A DNA stretch of 64,000 bases from Vagococcus fluvialis (GTDB taxonomy: Bacteria > Bacillota > Bacilli > Lactobacillales > Vagococcaceae). Both the position numbers and the translations under genes were made by a program. Positions 7,426 to 16,313 of this stretch are shown here, piece by piece. The notes under the pieces were generated by a model that worked only from the letters and a program-made list of their open reading frames with translations, did no database searches and was not told the origin of the DNA. The stretch spans positions 120,339 to 184,338 of the forward strand of contig NZ_QPJV01000005.1 in assembly GCF_003337315.1 (NCBI RefSeq). The letters run 5' to 3'. Every line of letters begins with the position of its first letter. Positions within the stretch are counted from its first letter, which is position 1.

Positions 7426-9486
7426 TTACCTATTCCCCTCATTTAAAAAATACTTGTCAATGTAGTAGGATACTTTCAAGTAATACGTGTCTAAATACGT
7501 CGATAATTTACTGTAGCCTTTTAATATATGATAAGTTGACTCATCCATGGTAACATAATTTTTTGCAAAAAATGATTTTTTCACGTCAAAAGATAGTTCT
7601 TCTTCAAAAGATTCAATCTTATCAATATAATCAGAACACCACTCTAAGAAGGCAGCGTTTTTGTCTGCTTCATTAATAATAAAGACTTGGCTCCATCTGA
7701 AACTTAAAAATTTAAAGCTTAGTATGTGTTTACGGTACTCATCTTTATCAACTTTAATATCTTTAAAATCTTCTTCATAGTAATATTCTAAAAGTTCTTT
7801 GATTTCTTCTTCGTCTTTCATCTGATCTTTTTTACGAATATTCATTAATTCTTCTGTAATAACTTCTTCCACATAAGGATCTTCCTCATATGAAAAATAA
7901 TCATAGTCATCCTTCTCTACTACAGATAAAGGTGCATTAAGTAAAGAATTGACTTTAGCTGGCTCTTTTACAACTTCTTTTTCTAATGAATAAGAAATCT
8001 GATTTTTGGCTTCCTTAGTAACAGGAGCTTCTAACTGCTCTTCAATGCTTGTTAATTGAGAATTTAATAAATGAATTTCTTGTCTATAGCTTAGACTTTC
8101 ATTTTGAAGCTCATTAAATTTAGTTTCTAAGTCTTCGTATTTAGTTTGCCAAACATCAATTTGTTGCCACTTAGCTTTTTGTTCTTCATAAGCATTTAAC
8201 TCATCTTTTAAAATATCATTACTTACTTTTGAAAGTTTTAAATCAGCTTTAAGTTGATCCACCAGTTCTTCTAAATCTGACATTTCATTAGTTGCTTTTT
8301 CTCTTTGTTTTAATTGGCGGCTTAAGTCTAAATTAAGTTGTTTAATCTTATCCTCACGTTTTTCACTTGAACGGATTTCTTGACCTAGTTTAACTTGCGT
8401 ATCATTTAACTGGATTTCTAACTTTTGTCTGCCGTTTACTTCAATCAATATTTTTTTCTCAGCTTCTTTTAGCTCAGTTTCAAGTTTAGTCATTTCCGTT
8501 TGGGCATTCTTAATAAACTCATCATGAGTTGTCTCTAAACGCTTAAGAGATTCATTTAAATGACCATTTGAGTTTTTATACTGCTCAATCATATGTTGAC
8601 TTTCATTTAATTGAATACGATACTCACTATTTTCTTGTTTTAACGCTCTTAATTTTTTCTCAATTTCACTAATCTTTTCTAAACGAGTTTCATCAACTTT
8701 ATTTTGTTGGACAATTTCATTTAATTTAATGTTAGCTTTATCTAACTCTAAATTAATTTTTTGACTTTCTTTAGCTTCTGCTCTTAATCTTTCAATTTCT
8801 TTATTCAAAGAAGTGACTTGCATACTTAAAACAGCAATCATCTCTTCTTTCTGGTTGTCAGTTGATTTATCTGTTTTCTCAGGTACAACCTCTGTTGTTA
8901 CTTTTTCTTCCACAACATCTTCAAAAATAGGTTCTAACAATAGCTCCTGTTGAACAGCTAATTTTTTAAGTAGATTTTCTTGTTCTTCGATTTCTTGATG
9001 TAGCTGACTGATTAGTTCGTTATTATCAGATACCATTTTGTTACCTGTAATTTCTTCCGCACTTTTATTACTTACGACATCTGCTTCTTGGATAGGTAAT
9101 TCTTTATCTGCTTTTATAAGGACTTTTTCTAAACATTCTTCTAAAATTTCAGTCACTAAAGAAATAGTTGATTTGATTTCTCGACTGCTTAAATCATTAT
9201 CAACCTGAAAGCTAATATAAAATCGAATTTGCCCTTCTTCTCTAATTTGAATAAAACTTCTAGTTACAGGATACTGACTCAACAGTCGCTCCCACTCTTT
9301 AACCATTACTCGACCCACAATAAAAAGATGTGAGGGTTCTAAAGAAGGATTTTTAAAACTTAATTCAATTTGATTTTTATTCGCTTCTTCTTTTCTTTTA
9401 GAGACAATTACTAGATTATTTCTATTTTCCCGAACACGTTCTCTTTTAAAGATTCGGCTTTTTATTTGAAATTTATTGTCTTCCAT
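7426..9486 (-). CDS. Large coiled-coil protein of unknown function
   Basis: 686 aa; not recognised. Residues about 1-140 look globular (LFIVGRVMVKEWERLLSQYP, then a predicted strand/helix mix). About 150-490 is a long, almost unbroken heptad-rich coiled coil full of Glu, Lys, Leu and Asn. A very acidic linker follows (about 520-580), and a C-terminal globular domain rich in Tyr, Phe and Asp closes it (about 585-686, containing FRWSQVFIINEADKNAAFL). No TM segment or signal peptide is visible, so it is probably cytoplasmic and elongated. The stop is 3 bases before tex. The ribosome binding site (AAGGAG) is about 12 bases from the ATG, a little long. It may be a lineage-specific scaffold; that is inference. 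Confidence 0.8.
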   Translation of the reverse strand: MEDNKFQIKSRIFKRERVRENRNNLVIVSKRKEEANKNQIELSFKNPSLEPSHLFIVGRVMVKEWERLLSQYPVTRSFIQIREEGQIRFYISFQVDNDLSSREIKSTISLVTEILEECLEKVLIKADKELPIQEADVVSNKSAEEITGNKMVSDNNELISQLHQEIEEQENLLKKLAVQQELLLEPIFEDVVEEKVTTEVVPEKTDKSTDNQKEEMIAVLSMQVTSLNKEIERLRAEAKESQKINLELDKANIKLNEIVQQNKVDETRLEKISEIEKKLRALKQENSEYRIQLNESQHMIEQYKNSNGHLNESLKRLETTHDEFIKNAQTEMTKLETELKEAEKKILIEVNGRQKLEIQLNDTQVKLGQEIRSSEKREDKIKQLNLDLSRQLKQREKATNEMSDLEELVDQLKADLKLSKVSNDILKDELNAYEEQKAKWQQIDVWQTKYEDLETKFNELQNESLSYRQEIHLLNSQLTSIEEQLEAPVTKEAKNQISYSLEKEVVKEPAKVNSLLNAPLSVVEKDDYDYFSYEEDPYVEEVITEELMNIRKKDQMKDEEEIKELLEYYYEEDFKDIKVDKDEYRKHILSFKFLSFRWSQVFIINEADKNAAFLEWCSDYIDKIESFEEELSFDVKKSFFAKNYVTMDESTYHILKGYSKLSTYLDTYYLKVSYYIDKYFLNEGNR

Positions 9487-9511
9487 AGCTTATTCTAACT
9501 CCTTTCACTTT

Positions 9512-10252
9512 TTAATGTGTTTCAAATTTTGGTTCCCATGCATGTTCATTAAAAACTTCAATGTCTTGAACAATTCCCTGTGGATTAAAGACCACTCCAT
9601 GAATAGAGCCGCCATAAACGCCGCCACCATCAATCCCGATTTTTCTATCCATTTGCCATAGTTTAGTCGTTGTGGTGTCGTTAAATAAATACATTGCTGG
9701 CGTGTGCCCGAAAACAATTGTTTTATTTGTATGATTTTTCCCTTCATGAAACTCTTTTCTAATCCATAAAAAGTCTCTTTCTGACGTATCTTGCCAATTA
9801 TCTTTTTCAAGATTTATACCAGCGTGAACAAAAAGATAGTCGTACCACTCATAATAAAGAGGTAACTCTCTTAAAAAGCTAATTAATTCTTTATATCGTG
9901 ATTTAATCAACATACTTATTTCAGTTGGCGAGTACTCTGCTACTGCACCTGTATGAAGTAAACTTTCAATTGTTTCTCCACCACCATTTAAAATATAGTT
10001 AGGATACCTCTCTTCTGGATCATCTAAAAATCTTAAAAAGATATCTTCATGGTTACCTTTTAAATAAATCGCTCTTTTCTCTTCAACTAGTTGTTTACCA
10101 AGTAATAGGCACTCTTTAGAGCGTGCTCCTCTATCTAGTAAATCCCCGATTAAAACTAGTTGTTGATAAGTTTCGTCATAATCTTTTAGGAGGATCTGAA
10201 ACATCTCATACTCTCCATGAATATCACCAATAACATATAGTAAATCTGACAT
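9512..10252 (-). CDS. Calcineurin-like metallophosphoesterase
   Basis: 246 aa. Metal-binding signatures of the PPP/diadenosine-tetraphosphatase branch are in order: GDIHG (9-13), GDLLDRG (36-42) and GNHED (66-70), with later His residues in VFVHAGIN and VFGHTP. Relatives act as serine/threonine phosphatases or cleave Ap4A; sequence alone does not decide between them. The protein should be cytoplasmic and need manganese or a similar metal. It lies about 25 bases upstream of the coiled-coil gene, with the DUF1149 terminator just before it, so it may begin the transcript running through tex and sprT. Confidence 0.87.
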   Translation of the reverse strand: MSDLLYVIGDIHGEYEMFQILLKDYDETYQQLVLIGDLLDRGARSKECLLLGKQLVEEKRAIYLKGNHEDIFLRFLDDPEERYPNYILNGGGETIESLLHTGAVAEYSPTEISMLIKSRYKELISFLRELPLYYEWYDYLFVHAGINLEKDNWQDTSERDFLWIRKEFHEGKNHTNKTIVFGHTPAMYLFNDTTTTKLWQMDRKIGIDGGGVYGGSIHGVVFNPQGIVQDIEVFNEHAWEPKFETH

Positions 10253-10268
10253 TTTCTCCCTCCTAATG

Positions 10269-10301
10269 AAAAAGGCGGACTACAAAAGTGTCTGCCTTTT
10301 T
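10269..10301 (-). terminator. Terminator after the DUF1149 gene
   Basis: Stem AAAAAGGCGGAC / GTCTGCCTTTTT with a 9-base loop. T-rich on the minus strand after the stem, 20 bases downstream of the DUF1149 stop and just ahead of the phosphatase ribosome binding site. Confidence 0.7.
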
Positions 10302-10320
10302 GACTGATACATCTTACTAT

Positions 10321-10704
10321 CTATTCTTGTGAAAAGTTTAATTGTACTCCTGGTGCATCTAGAGCAATCTCAGTCATTTCATAAGTCATTCTTTCAATCA
10401 ATACAAATAAAGGTCTTACTAACTCATTTACTTCTTCATGAGTTAAGTCTTCAATTTTATCAATCTTACGATTAACGACTTGAACAAACTGAGCTACATC
10501 TCCTGATAAGGCTACTTTTTCAAGTACAATTTTAAATTCAATTCTTAAACCTAAAACTGAGTTGTTTTCTGCATCTATGTTCATTTCTTCTTTAATTTCA
10601 AAAGGATTAATACTCACGTTAATAGCTGTTTCTTCAGTGTGATCTTGTGGTAATGCATCATAGTGATAGCTTTGTACAAATTCTGCTTGTCTAATTAATT
10701 CCAT
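10321..10704 (-). CDS. DUF1149 family protein
   Basis: 127 aa. The N-terminus (MELIRQAEFVQSYHYDALP) and overall acidic make-up match DUF1149, a family of about 125 aa confined largely to Lactobacillales. Some members are annotated as SecB-like, because the fold resembles the SecB chaperone; that function is not proven for this group. No signal or TM segment. It is followed directly by a terminator and preceded by an untranslated gap of about 95 bases, so it is probably transcribed alone or after the kinase gene. Confidence 0.85.
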   Translation of the reverse strand: MELIRQAEFVQSYHYDALPQDHTEETAINVSINPFEIKEEMNIDAENNSVLGLRIEFKIVLEKVALSGDVAQFVQVVNRKIDKIEDLTHEEVNELVRPLFVLIERMTYEMTEIALDAPGVQLNFSQE

Positions 10705-10798
10705 ATTATTTATCCTCTTTCATTGTTTAATCTTATTTTTTTCAAAAAAATCATCCCACTTTATTTTACATGATAACTCTTGCAAAAGGAATCTATTC

Positions 10799-11608
10799 TT
10801 ATAAGCTTTTATTTTTTCTACCTTGATAAACATTGCCCAAATCTGGTAAAAAGGGAATACCATACTCGATACTTTCAAAAACAAAGACTTTTCCTTTTCT
10901 AACAGACTCCTCAACGGTTAATCCTGTTGCAATACCTGAAGCAATAGCTGAGGCGAAAGTACAGCCGGCTCCGTTATTATAACTATTAGCTAGCTTTTTT
11001 TCTTCTAAGATAGTTACTGTCGTCCCGTCAAATAAAACATCATAAGCTGTTTCACCTTTTAAGCGTTGACCGCCTTTGACAACAACATTCTTAACCCCTG
11101 TTTTATGAATAATTCGAGCTGCTTCTTCCATTTTTTCAATAGAGTCGATACCTACTAAACCAGATAAAAGCTCTGCTTCCCTTAAGTTTGGTGTAGTGAT
11201 AGTTGCTAGTGGCATTAGTTCTGTATTGAAAAAATCAATAATATCTTGGCTTGAAGTTAAGCCAGATTCTTTTAATGCTAGTACTGGATCTAGAACAATT
11301 GGAATATCTTTTACTTTTTTTAGATGATTAGCTACGACTTTTGCAATCTCAATGTCTGCTAACATACCAATTTTAATCACATCAATTTCATTTTCTTTAC
11401 TTAAACACTCTCTTAGTTGGGCCTTAAGTGTAGGAAGTGAAACACCTAACACAGTTACTTCATCTGTGTTAGGTGCTACTGTTACTATGCACGTTAAAAC
11501 GTTTGAACCTTCGATTTTATATTCTTTATAGGTTCTTAGGTCTGCTTGTAACCCACCACCGCTAAGAGAGTCTGATCCAGCAATTGTTAATACTTTCGTC
11601 ACACTCAT
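10799..11608 (-). CDS. pdxK: PdxK/ThiD-type kinase (pyridoxine or hydroxymethylpyrimidine kinase)
   Basis: 269 aa ribokinase-fold kinase. The N-terminal TIAGSDSLSGGGLQADL motif and the C-terminal anion-hole motif NNGAGCTFASAIASGIA (here NNGAG in place of the common GTGCT) define the ThiD/PdxK family. Members phosphorylate pyridoxal/pyridoxine or the thiamine precursor HMP, or both. No thiamine genes are adjacent, and Gram-positive cocci often carry this form as a pyridoxal kinase, so pdxK is preferred but uncertain. ATG is preceded by GAGAGAGGAAG. The gap to the signal peptidase gene upstream is 10 bases, suggesting co-transcription. Confidence 0.8.
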   Translation of the reverse strand: MSVTKVLTIAGSDSLSGGGLQADLRTYKEYKIEGSNVLTCIVTVAPNTDEVTVLGVSLPTLKAQLRECLSKENEIDVIKIGMLADIEIAKVVANHLKKVKDIPIVLDPVLALKESGLTSSQDIIDFFNTELMPLATITTPNLREAELLSGLVGIDSIEKMEEAARIIHKTGVKNVVVKGGQRLKGETAYDVLFDGTTVTILEEKKLANSYNNGAGCTFASAIASGIATGLTVEESVRKGKVFVFESIEYGIPFLPDLGNVYQGRKNKSL

Positions 11609-11618
11609 ACTTCCTCTC

Positions 11619-12395
11619 TCACTTAATCGGTTCTATTTTAAAGAGTGGCCAAATTTTCATTATAGCGACTCCTTGAATATCTTCTTTGTCATAAAAACCG
11701 ACTGTTCGACTATCTGTTGCTTTTTTTCGATTATCTCCAAGTAAAATATATTTATTTTCTGGCACATGGAGAGTTGATTTATTTACATCTTTTAACTCAG
11801 CTACTGAAAAATCTTCTGTATAAAATTTATTTCGATTCTTCTCTTGAAGTTTAAAGTCAACGTAGTTTTCCTTTAAATAATCTTCATCATATATAGCTCC
11901 GTTAATTGTTAATACATCATCAGATAAGGAAACTTTATCTCCTGGCATACCAATAACTCTAAGCAGTTCTTTCTTAGTACCATCTCTAAGAACAACTACA
12001 TTAAAACGATTAATTCCTAAATCTGATTGATATAAAATTTGGTCGCCTGTTGTAACCTGAGTTGCCATTGAATCTGATTGAACCTTAATTCTATCATATT
12101 TAAAAGTAATTAGAACAAAGAAACTAATAACAATTATTAAAGCAAGTAACATAATAATAGCAAATAAAGAGAATGGCTTCTTTTTATTGTTAGGTTTATT
12201 TTCTTTTTGCTCTTCTTTTTCTAACTCTGAAAAATAAAAATCAATATTTTCATCAATGCCTGGCATACTTTTTTTCTTAAGTTTCTTTTTTTTCTCTTTT
12301 TTTCTAGGTTCTATTTTACCATCCAGAACATCCCAAATAGGATTGTTGTTCATGTCCATATTTGGTAATTTAGCTTTCTGGTCGTCGTTTTTCAC
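11619..12395 (-). CDS. lepB: Signal peptidase I, with a long basic N-terminal extension
   Basis: 258 aa; S26A family. Cuts signal peptides from exported proteins at the outer membrane face. A single TM segment is at about 76-97. The Ser motif QSDSMATQ gives catalytic Ser109. Later boxes are RVIGMPGD (146-153) and GDNRKKATDSRTVGF near the end. Two oddities are visible. About 75 cytoplasmic residues, rich in Lys and Glu, precede the TM segment, where most family members have 10-20. The residue before RVIG, normally the catalytic Lys (KRxxGxPGD), is Leu145; Lys141 and Lys142 lie three to four residues earlier. Translation starts at GTG behind AAGAGGAG. Family is clear; activity is open. Confidence 0.85.
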   Translation of the reverse strand: MKNDDQKAKLPNMDMNNNPIWDVLDGKIEPRKKEKKKKLKKKSMPGIDENIDFYFSELEKEEQKENKPNNKKKPFSLFAIIMLLALIIVISFFVLITFKYDRIKVQSDSMATQVTTGDQILYQSDLGINRFNVVVLRDGTKKELLRVIGMPGDKVSLSDDVLTINGAIYDEDYLKENYVDFKLQEKNRNKFYTEDFSVAELKDVNKSTLHVPENKYILLGDNRKKATDSRTVGFYDKEDIQGVAIMKIWPLFKIEPIK

Positions 12396-12421
12396 ATTAA
12401 TTAACTCCTCTTAATTAAGGC

Positions 12422-13114
12422 TTACTCCTCGTTGTCTTGCTTTTCTTGTTCACGGTAAATATTCATTTTTTTACTGAATAATTGTCCGTTACTAGGTGGC
12501 GTATAGGTAATAGCGTTAGCTCCTGCTTCAATGGTTTCTCTAATTGAGTCATCAGTTGGTCCACCTGTTGCGATAATCGGAAAATCAGGATATTCTTTTC
12601 TAATTTCTCTCACAATATGGGCTGTATTTTTTCCACCACTAACATTTAAAATTTTAACGCCTGCTTCAATTTTTTCCTTGACATCTGTATATTCAGACGT
12701 GATTGTTCCAATTATTGGAATATCAATCATCTGAGAAATGTCATAAATTGTTTCTTTTGAAGTTGGTGCATTTACAACAACGCCTAGTGAGCCATTAGCT
12801 TCTGCGAACATGCTCATATTTACTGAACGATTTCCTTGAGTTAAACCTCCACCAACACCTGAAAAAACAGGAATATCGGCTGCTTCAATAATCGCTTTTG
12901 TAATTGTTGGATGGGGTGTAAATGGATAAACAGCAATAACTGCATCTGCATCAATATTTCTAATAATTGCAATATCAGTTGAATAACAAATAGATTTAAT
13001 ACGTTTTCCAAATATTTTAATACCAGTACAATCACGAATAACTGTTGGTAAATAAATCGTATCTCTTCTTAAGTTAGTCATTATTTCTGGAACAAGCCCC
13101 TTTTCTTTTTTCAT
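12422..13114 (-). CDS. TIM-barrel protein of unknown function (often called hydrolase)
   Basis: 230 aa. The pattern of alternating hydrophobic strands ending in Gly-rich turns fits a (beta/alpha)8 barrel: IIGTITSEY, VKILNVSGGK, PIIATGGPTD and NAITYTPPS sit where phosphate-binding and substrate loops of FMN- or phosphate-binding barrels lie. Similar proteins occur in enterococci and other lactic acid bacteria, usually labelled only hydrolase or barrel protein. No catalytic set can be named. It lies 26 bases upstream of lepB on the same strand and 54 bases after the GH73 gene's terminator, so it probably starts the lepB-pdxK transcript. Confidence 0.65.
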   Translation of the reverse strand: MKKEKGLVPEIMTNLRRDTIYLPTVIRDCTGIKIFGKRIKSICYSTDIAIIRNIDADAVIAVYPFTPHPTITKAIIEAADIPVFSGVGGGLTQGNRSVNMSMFAEANGSLGVVVNAPTSKETIYDISQMIDIPIIGTITSEYTDVKEKIEAGVKILNVSGGKNTAHIVREIRKEYPDFPIIATGGPTDDSIRETIEAGANAITYTPPSNGQLFSKKMNIYREQEKQDNEE

Positions 13115-13139
13115 TAAAAATCCCCCTTAACATAGATAA

Positions 13140-13167
13140 AAAGCCAAGTACCTTTTGGTCTGTGGCT
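13140..13167 (-). terminator. Terminator after the glucosaminidase gene
   Basis: Stem AAAAGCCA / TGGCTTTTT with additional partial pairing inside. It lies immediately downstream of the minus-strand GH73 gene stop and is followed by T-rich sequence on that strand. Confidence 0.55.
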
Positions 13168-13168
13168 T

Positions 13169-13801
13169 TTACTGGTCATATTGATACAATTGATTGCTTT
13201 CTATGACTTCAATAACTTTATTTGCATATCCAGGGTCAGTCGCATAACCTGACGCTTGAAGTGCTTTAGCTGCTGTTTGATAATCAGAAGCTAATAAAAC
13301 ACCTTGATATAAATAAGGGTCCCAATCCACTCCATTTACAAATAACATTGTATGATCCTTCATACAATCTGACCAGCTTGCGTATACTTTAAAGTTTGCT
13401 TTTATTTCTATCCATTGACCATCTTTATATTCCTTAGTGGTCAACTTAACTGACTCATCATGTGGATTAAAAGACTTGATACCAAACAAATTATTGTATT
13501 TAGTACTTAGCTCACTTTTGCCCCAATCAGACTCCAAAATAGCTTGTCCTAAAATTATACTTGGTAAAATACCATAAGTTTGATGTAACTCTTGAGCTAC
13601 AGGAACTAGGGTATTAATAAATTCTGTATGAGATAAATCTTCTTCCACATGAACTTCGTGCCTAACTGAGGTCTTACTGAGTCCACTTAAACTAATAAAA
13701 AACACAACAGAACCAACTAAGATAATAATGACACTTAGTAAGATAGGTATTTTATTGATTCCAAATGCTTCATATTGTTTTTTCTTTTTACGTTTTGCCA
13801 T
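13169..13801 (-). CDS. Membrane-anchored GH73 endo-beta-N-acetylglucosaminidase
   Basis: 210 aa. A lysine-rich N-terminus (AKRKKKKQY) and one TM segment at about 18-39 act as an uncleaved anchor, leaving about 165 residues outside. The rest is a glucosaminidase domain: PSIILGQAILESDWGKSE carries the catalytic Glu, and YNNLFGIKS the following GH73 block. It should cut the glycan strand of peptidoglycan at N-acetylglucosamine. There are no LysM or SH3 wall-binding repeats, so this is a small membrane-tied hydrolase rather than a large autolysin. It lies 7 bases after the VanY-type gene, which also starts MAKK, suggesting a two-gene wall-trimming operon. Confidence 0.88.
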   Translation of the reverse strand: MAKRKKKKQYEAFGINKIPILLSVIIILVGSVVFFISLSGLSKTSVRHEVHVEEDLSHTEFINTLVPVAQELHQTYGILPSIILGQAILESDWGKSELSTKYNNLFGIKSFNPHDESVKLTTKEYKDGQWIEIKANFKVYASWSDCMKDHTMLFVNGVDWDPYLYQGVLLASDYQTAAKALQASGYATDPGYANKVIEVIESNQLYQYDQ

Positions 13802-13808
13802 TATTTAC

Positions 13809-14558
13809 CTACTTCTTCAACTGATCAATGTATTCTTCTAAAACTAATTTATTCTGATACATGTACTCAGCATTTTCTTTTCCAACATAACGAATGTGCC
13901 ACGGCTCATAATTAATTCCTGTTATCTTTTCTTTTCCCTTTTCATAACGAATAACAAAACCATAATGACAAACATTTTCGGCTAGCCATTTACCAGCTTC
14001 TGTTTCACCAAAAGCCTCGTCTAACATGTTGCCTTGGTTGTACCATTCTGTATCTAAAACATCTAAAGCAAGACCTGTATGATGCTCACTTAGACCTGGT
14101 TTAGTTAAGTACTTCATTGCTAAATCTGTTGCCTCATCTTTTGAATAACCTTGAGCTTCATATTCAGCAATATCTGTTGCTACAACATCTTTTTGCTCAT
14201 CTACTGAACGATAAGCAGAAATCACCGTCAGCTCAAATCCTGCTTTTAAAGCCGCATCTGTTAAGTTCATATAGTCGGAATAAATTCGCTCGTCTACTCT
14301 ATAGCCATTAGGCAGTTCTTTTAAATCTTTAGGTTCTTCTTTTATTTCATGGGCCTCATTGACTAAAAGTAAATTCCAGTCATCTATTTTCCCTGGTAAT
14401 GTTGGTTTTGTTTCTTTTTTTGTAGTTTCTTTTTTGGTCACTTCAGGTGTTGTTCTTTGAGACAATTGCTCTTTAAAAATACCAAACTGATGGCCGTAAA
14501 AAACAACAGTTAGCCCGATAAATAATGTGGTAATTAATAAAAATACTTTTTTGGCCAT
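13809..14558 (-). CDS. VanY-type D-alanyl-D-alanine carboxypeptidase (M15B)
   Basis: 249 aa. N-terminal hydrophobic segment (about 4-22) as a membrane anchor or uncleaved signal, then a Thr/Lys-rich linker, then the M15B domain. Motifs: SAYRSVDEQK, the zinc-ligand region SEHHTGLALDV (His and Asp) and EPWHIRYVG (Glu and His). These remove the terminal D-Ala from peptidoglycan stem peptides, yielding tetrapeptides. No vanR/S or vanHAX genes are near, so this is a housekeeping wall-maturation enzyme (DacB/LdcB-like) and not evidence of a glycopeptide-resistance cluster. It is followed 7 bases later by the GH73 gene. Confidence 0.88.
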   Translation of the reverse strand: MAKKVFLLITTLFIGLTVVFYGHQFGIFKEQLSQRTTPEVTKKETTKKETKPTLPGKIDDWNLLLVNEAHEIKEEPKDLKELPNGYRVDERIYSDYMNLTDAALKAGFELTVISAYRSVDEQKDVVATDIAEYEAQGYSKDEATDLAMKYLTKPGLSEHHTGLALDVLDTEWYNQGNMLDEAFGETEAGKWLAENVCHYGFVIRYEKGKEKITGINYEPWHIRYVGKENAEYMYQNKLVLEEYIDQLKK

Positions 14559-14583
14559 TGGTATTAATCCGTCTCCTTATCCT

Positions 14584-15150
14584 CTATTCTTCCTCGTGCT
14601 CTGTATAAGCTTCGACAAGGTTTTCATCTACCCACTCAAGCAAGTCAACTTTTGAATCACTAATTTGTTGTTGAATCACTGCTGGCATACAAAACTCTAA
14701 AATATCATCATAGCCCCACTCACCGTAACTAATAAATATTCTTAGATTTACGACTTGTTTTTTAGGATAGCTATTATCCCCAATATTTGGAATACTTGTT
14801 TGCGTTATTAACTCAACCTTGGTCATACCTGTTTTTATCCACTCTTTAGCAATAATGGACTTTAGGCGCTTATATTCTGGCACAACATAGTTTCTTTTTT
14901 CTGGAAATAAAGAAGCTTGTCTGGCTATTTTTTGAATTAACATCCACTCATAATCTGAGAAGAGACTTTTCAATTTTTGCATCTTCTCACTTGGTAGTGG
15001 ACGTAACCCTTTTTTCCAATCTTCCCACTCTTCTTTCGTGACATCTAAAAAGTATGTGACACATACCGTTTCACTAATAAATTGGTCCTTAATCTGATCT
15101 AAAATAATATTAACAATTGCTTGATGCATATTCTTTGCACATCCTAACAT
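14584..15150 (-). CDS. Conserved hypothetical protein, 188 aa
   Basis: Not recognised. Soluble, mixed alpha/beta, rich in Glu, Lys and Trp, with no signal or TM segment. It contains WEDWKKGLRPLPSEKMQKLK in the first third and LEFCMPAVIQQQISDSKVDL near the end, and finishes with an acidic tail (AYTEHEEE). The start is uncertain. The frame opens at 15150 without a clear ribosome binding site, and an internal ATG at 15129 (MHQAIVN) has AGGA 12 bases upstream. It lies 25 bases before the VanY-type gene on the same strand and may share its transcript; that says little about function. Confidence 0.65.
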   Translation of the reverse strand: MLGCAKNMHQAIVNIILDQIKDQFISETVCVTYFLDVTKEEWEDWKKGLRPLPSEKMQKLKSLFSDYEWMLIQKIARQASLFPEKRNYVVPEYKRLKSIIAKEWIKTGMTKVELITQTSIPNIGDNSYPKKQVVNLRIFISYGEWGYDDILEFCMPAVIQQQISDSKVDLLEWVDENLVEAYTEHEEE

Positions 15151-15241
15151 TTGAATTTTATTACAGTTATGGTTATTTTACCCTTTTATTCAAAAAAAAG
15201 CACCTTTTTACCTACGGAACGACTTATTTCTTAACATAATC

Positions 15242-16192
15242 CTAATCAACTAAATTAAAGTTTACTTTAATGTGGATAAAGGTTTGAATTTCTGTTAAAA
15301 ACTGAAACAGACGAGCTCGATTTTCAAACTCAATTCGTGTTTTCGGGAGTTCTTTTGTTTCATAATACTTAATCACTTTACTAACTTTATCATTTAATTC
15401 TTTACCGTCATTTTTTTCTCCGTAAGTATCATAGATTTCTTTAATCAACACATTAATGGCTTCAACTATTTCATGTTCTATTTCAATCTTTCCAACTAAC
15501 TCAACCATATCTTGTAGAACATTTAACTGCATTCGTCTCATTTGAAAATAACTAACTTCATAATCATCTTTTCTAAGCAAGCGATTGTCAAAATGACGTT
15601 TAGCATAAGATTCACCTTGATCAATACTTTGCTCGATGTTTTCTAAACTTCTTTCACAATTAATTTTATTTGTTTTTTTGCTTAAGACTGCTGACATTTT
15701 TAATAGTAGTTCTTTAATTTCTAAATCAACTTTTTCTTTATTAGTATCTATTCTTCCTTGCACATTTGGCATGTAAAGGTTCGCAATTAAAGCAAGGCCT
15801 ACACCAATTAATAACAAACTAACAGCATTTATTACTAAAGACAATGACATATTTCCTTCATTTAGAAAATGTGTAATCAAAACAGAATTGACAGGTATAG
15901 CTTCTGACATATTAAATCTTGCAGCAATTGGAATATAAATTAATAAAAACAAGCCAAAAGCAATTGGCGTGTATCCCAAAATAGAGTAACAAATAAGTGC
16001 AATGATAATAGCGATAAATAAAGCAATAATACGACCTAATCCCACTTTAAATGAAGATGTTTTTGTATTAGTTACACTTAAAATGGCAATGATTCCTGCT
16101 GTTGATGGAAATTTCAAACCTAATGTTGTGGCAATAATAATACCCAAAGTTGCTGTTACTACTGTTTTTATTGTTCTTAACCCTATCTTCAT
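15242..16192 (-). CDS. FUSC/aromatic acid exporter-type membrane protein (DUF939-like)
   Basis: 316 aa. Residues 1-150 carry about six short hydrophobic segments (IKTVVTATLGIIIATTLG and following). The remaining 165 residues are a soluble helical domain. This half-size membrane-plus-cytoplasmic layout is that of aromatic-acid-exporter family 1 proteins in Firmicutes, relatives of the AaeB/FUSC family. A transport role is assumed from family only, and no substrate has been shown for the Gram-positive members. It is divergent from a lipoprotein gene that is followed by a second FUSC-like gene, so three envelope genes lie together here. Confidence 0.82.
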   Translation of the reverse strand: MKIGLRTIKTVVTATLGIIIATTLGLKFPSTAGIIAILSVTNTKTSSFKVGLGRIIALFIAIIIALICYSILGYTPIAFGLFLLIYIPIAARFNMSEAIPVNSVLITHFLNEGNMSLSLVINAVSLLLIGVGLALIANLYMPNVQGRIDTNKEKVDLEIKELLLKMSAVLSKKTNKINCERSLENIEQSIDQGESYAKRHFDNRLLRKDDYEVSYFQMRRMQLNVLQDMVELVGKIEIEHEIVEAINVLIKEIYDTYGEKNDGKELNDKVSKVIKYYETKELPKTRIEFENRARLFQFLTEIQTFIHIKVNFNLVD

Positions 16193-16313
16193 CTTCCCAC
16201 CTCTTTTCTTTATTAAAATGTAAAATCACACTTTCGTCAATCATTTATCTAACCTAGGGACTGGCGAAATCTTGTTATTTCGTTTATCATTATAGGAATA
16301 AGGAGGTAGGAGA

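Noticed and set aside
9505..9810. 101-codon minus-strand frame overlapping the phosphatase gene
   Set aside because: It is out of frame with an excellent metallophosphoesterase and has no family pattern.
13809..14558. Glycopeptide-resistance (van) cluster because of the VanY-like enzyme
   Set aside because: No VanH, VanA/B ligase, VanX or VanS/R genes adjacent; VanY-type enzymes are ordinary wall enzymes.
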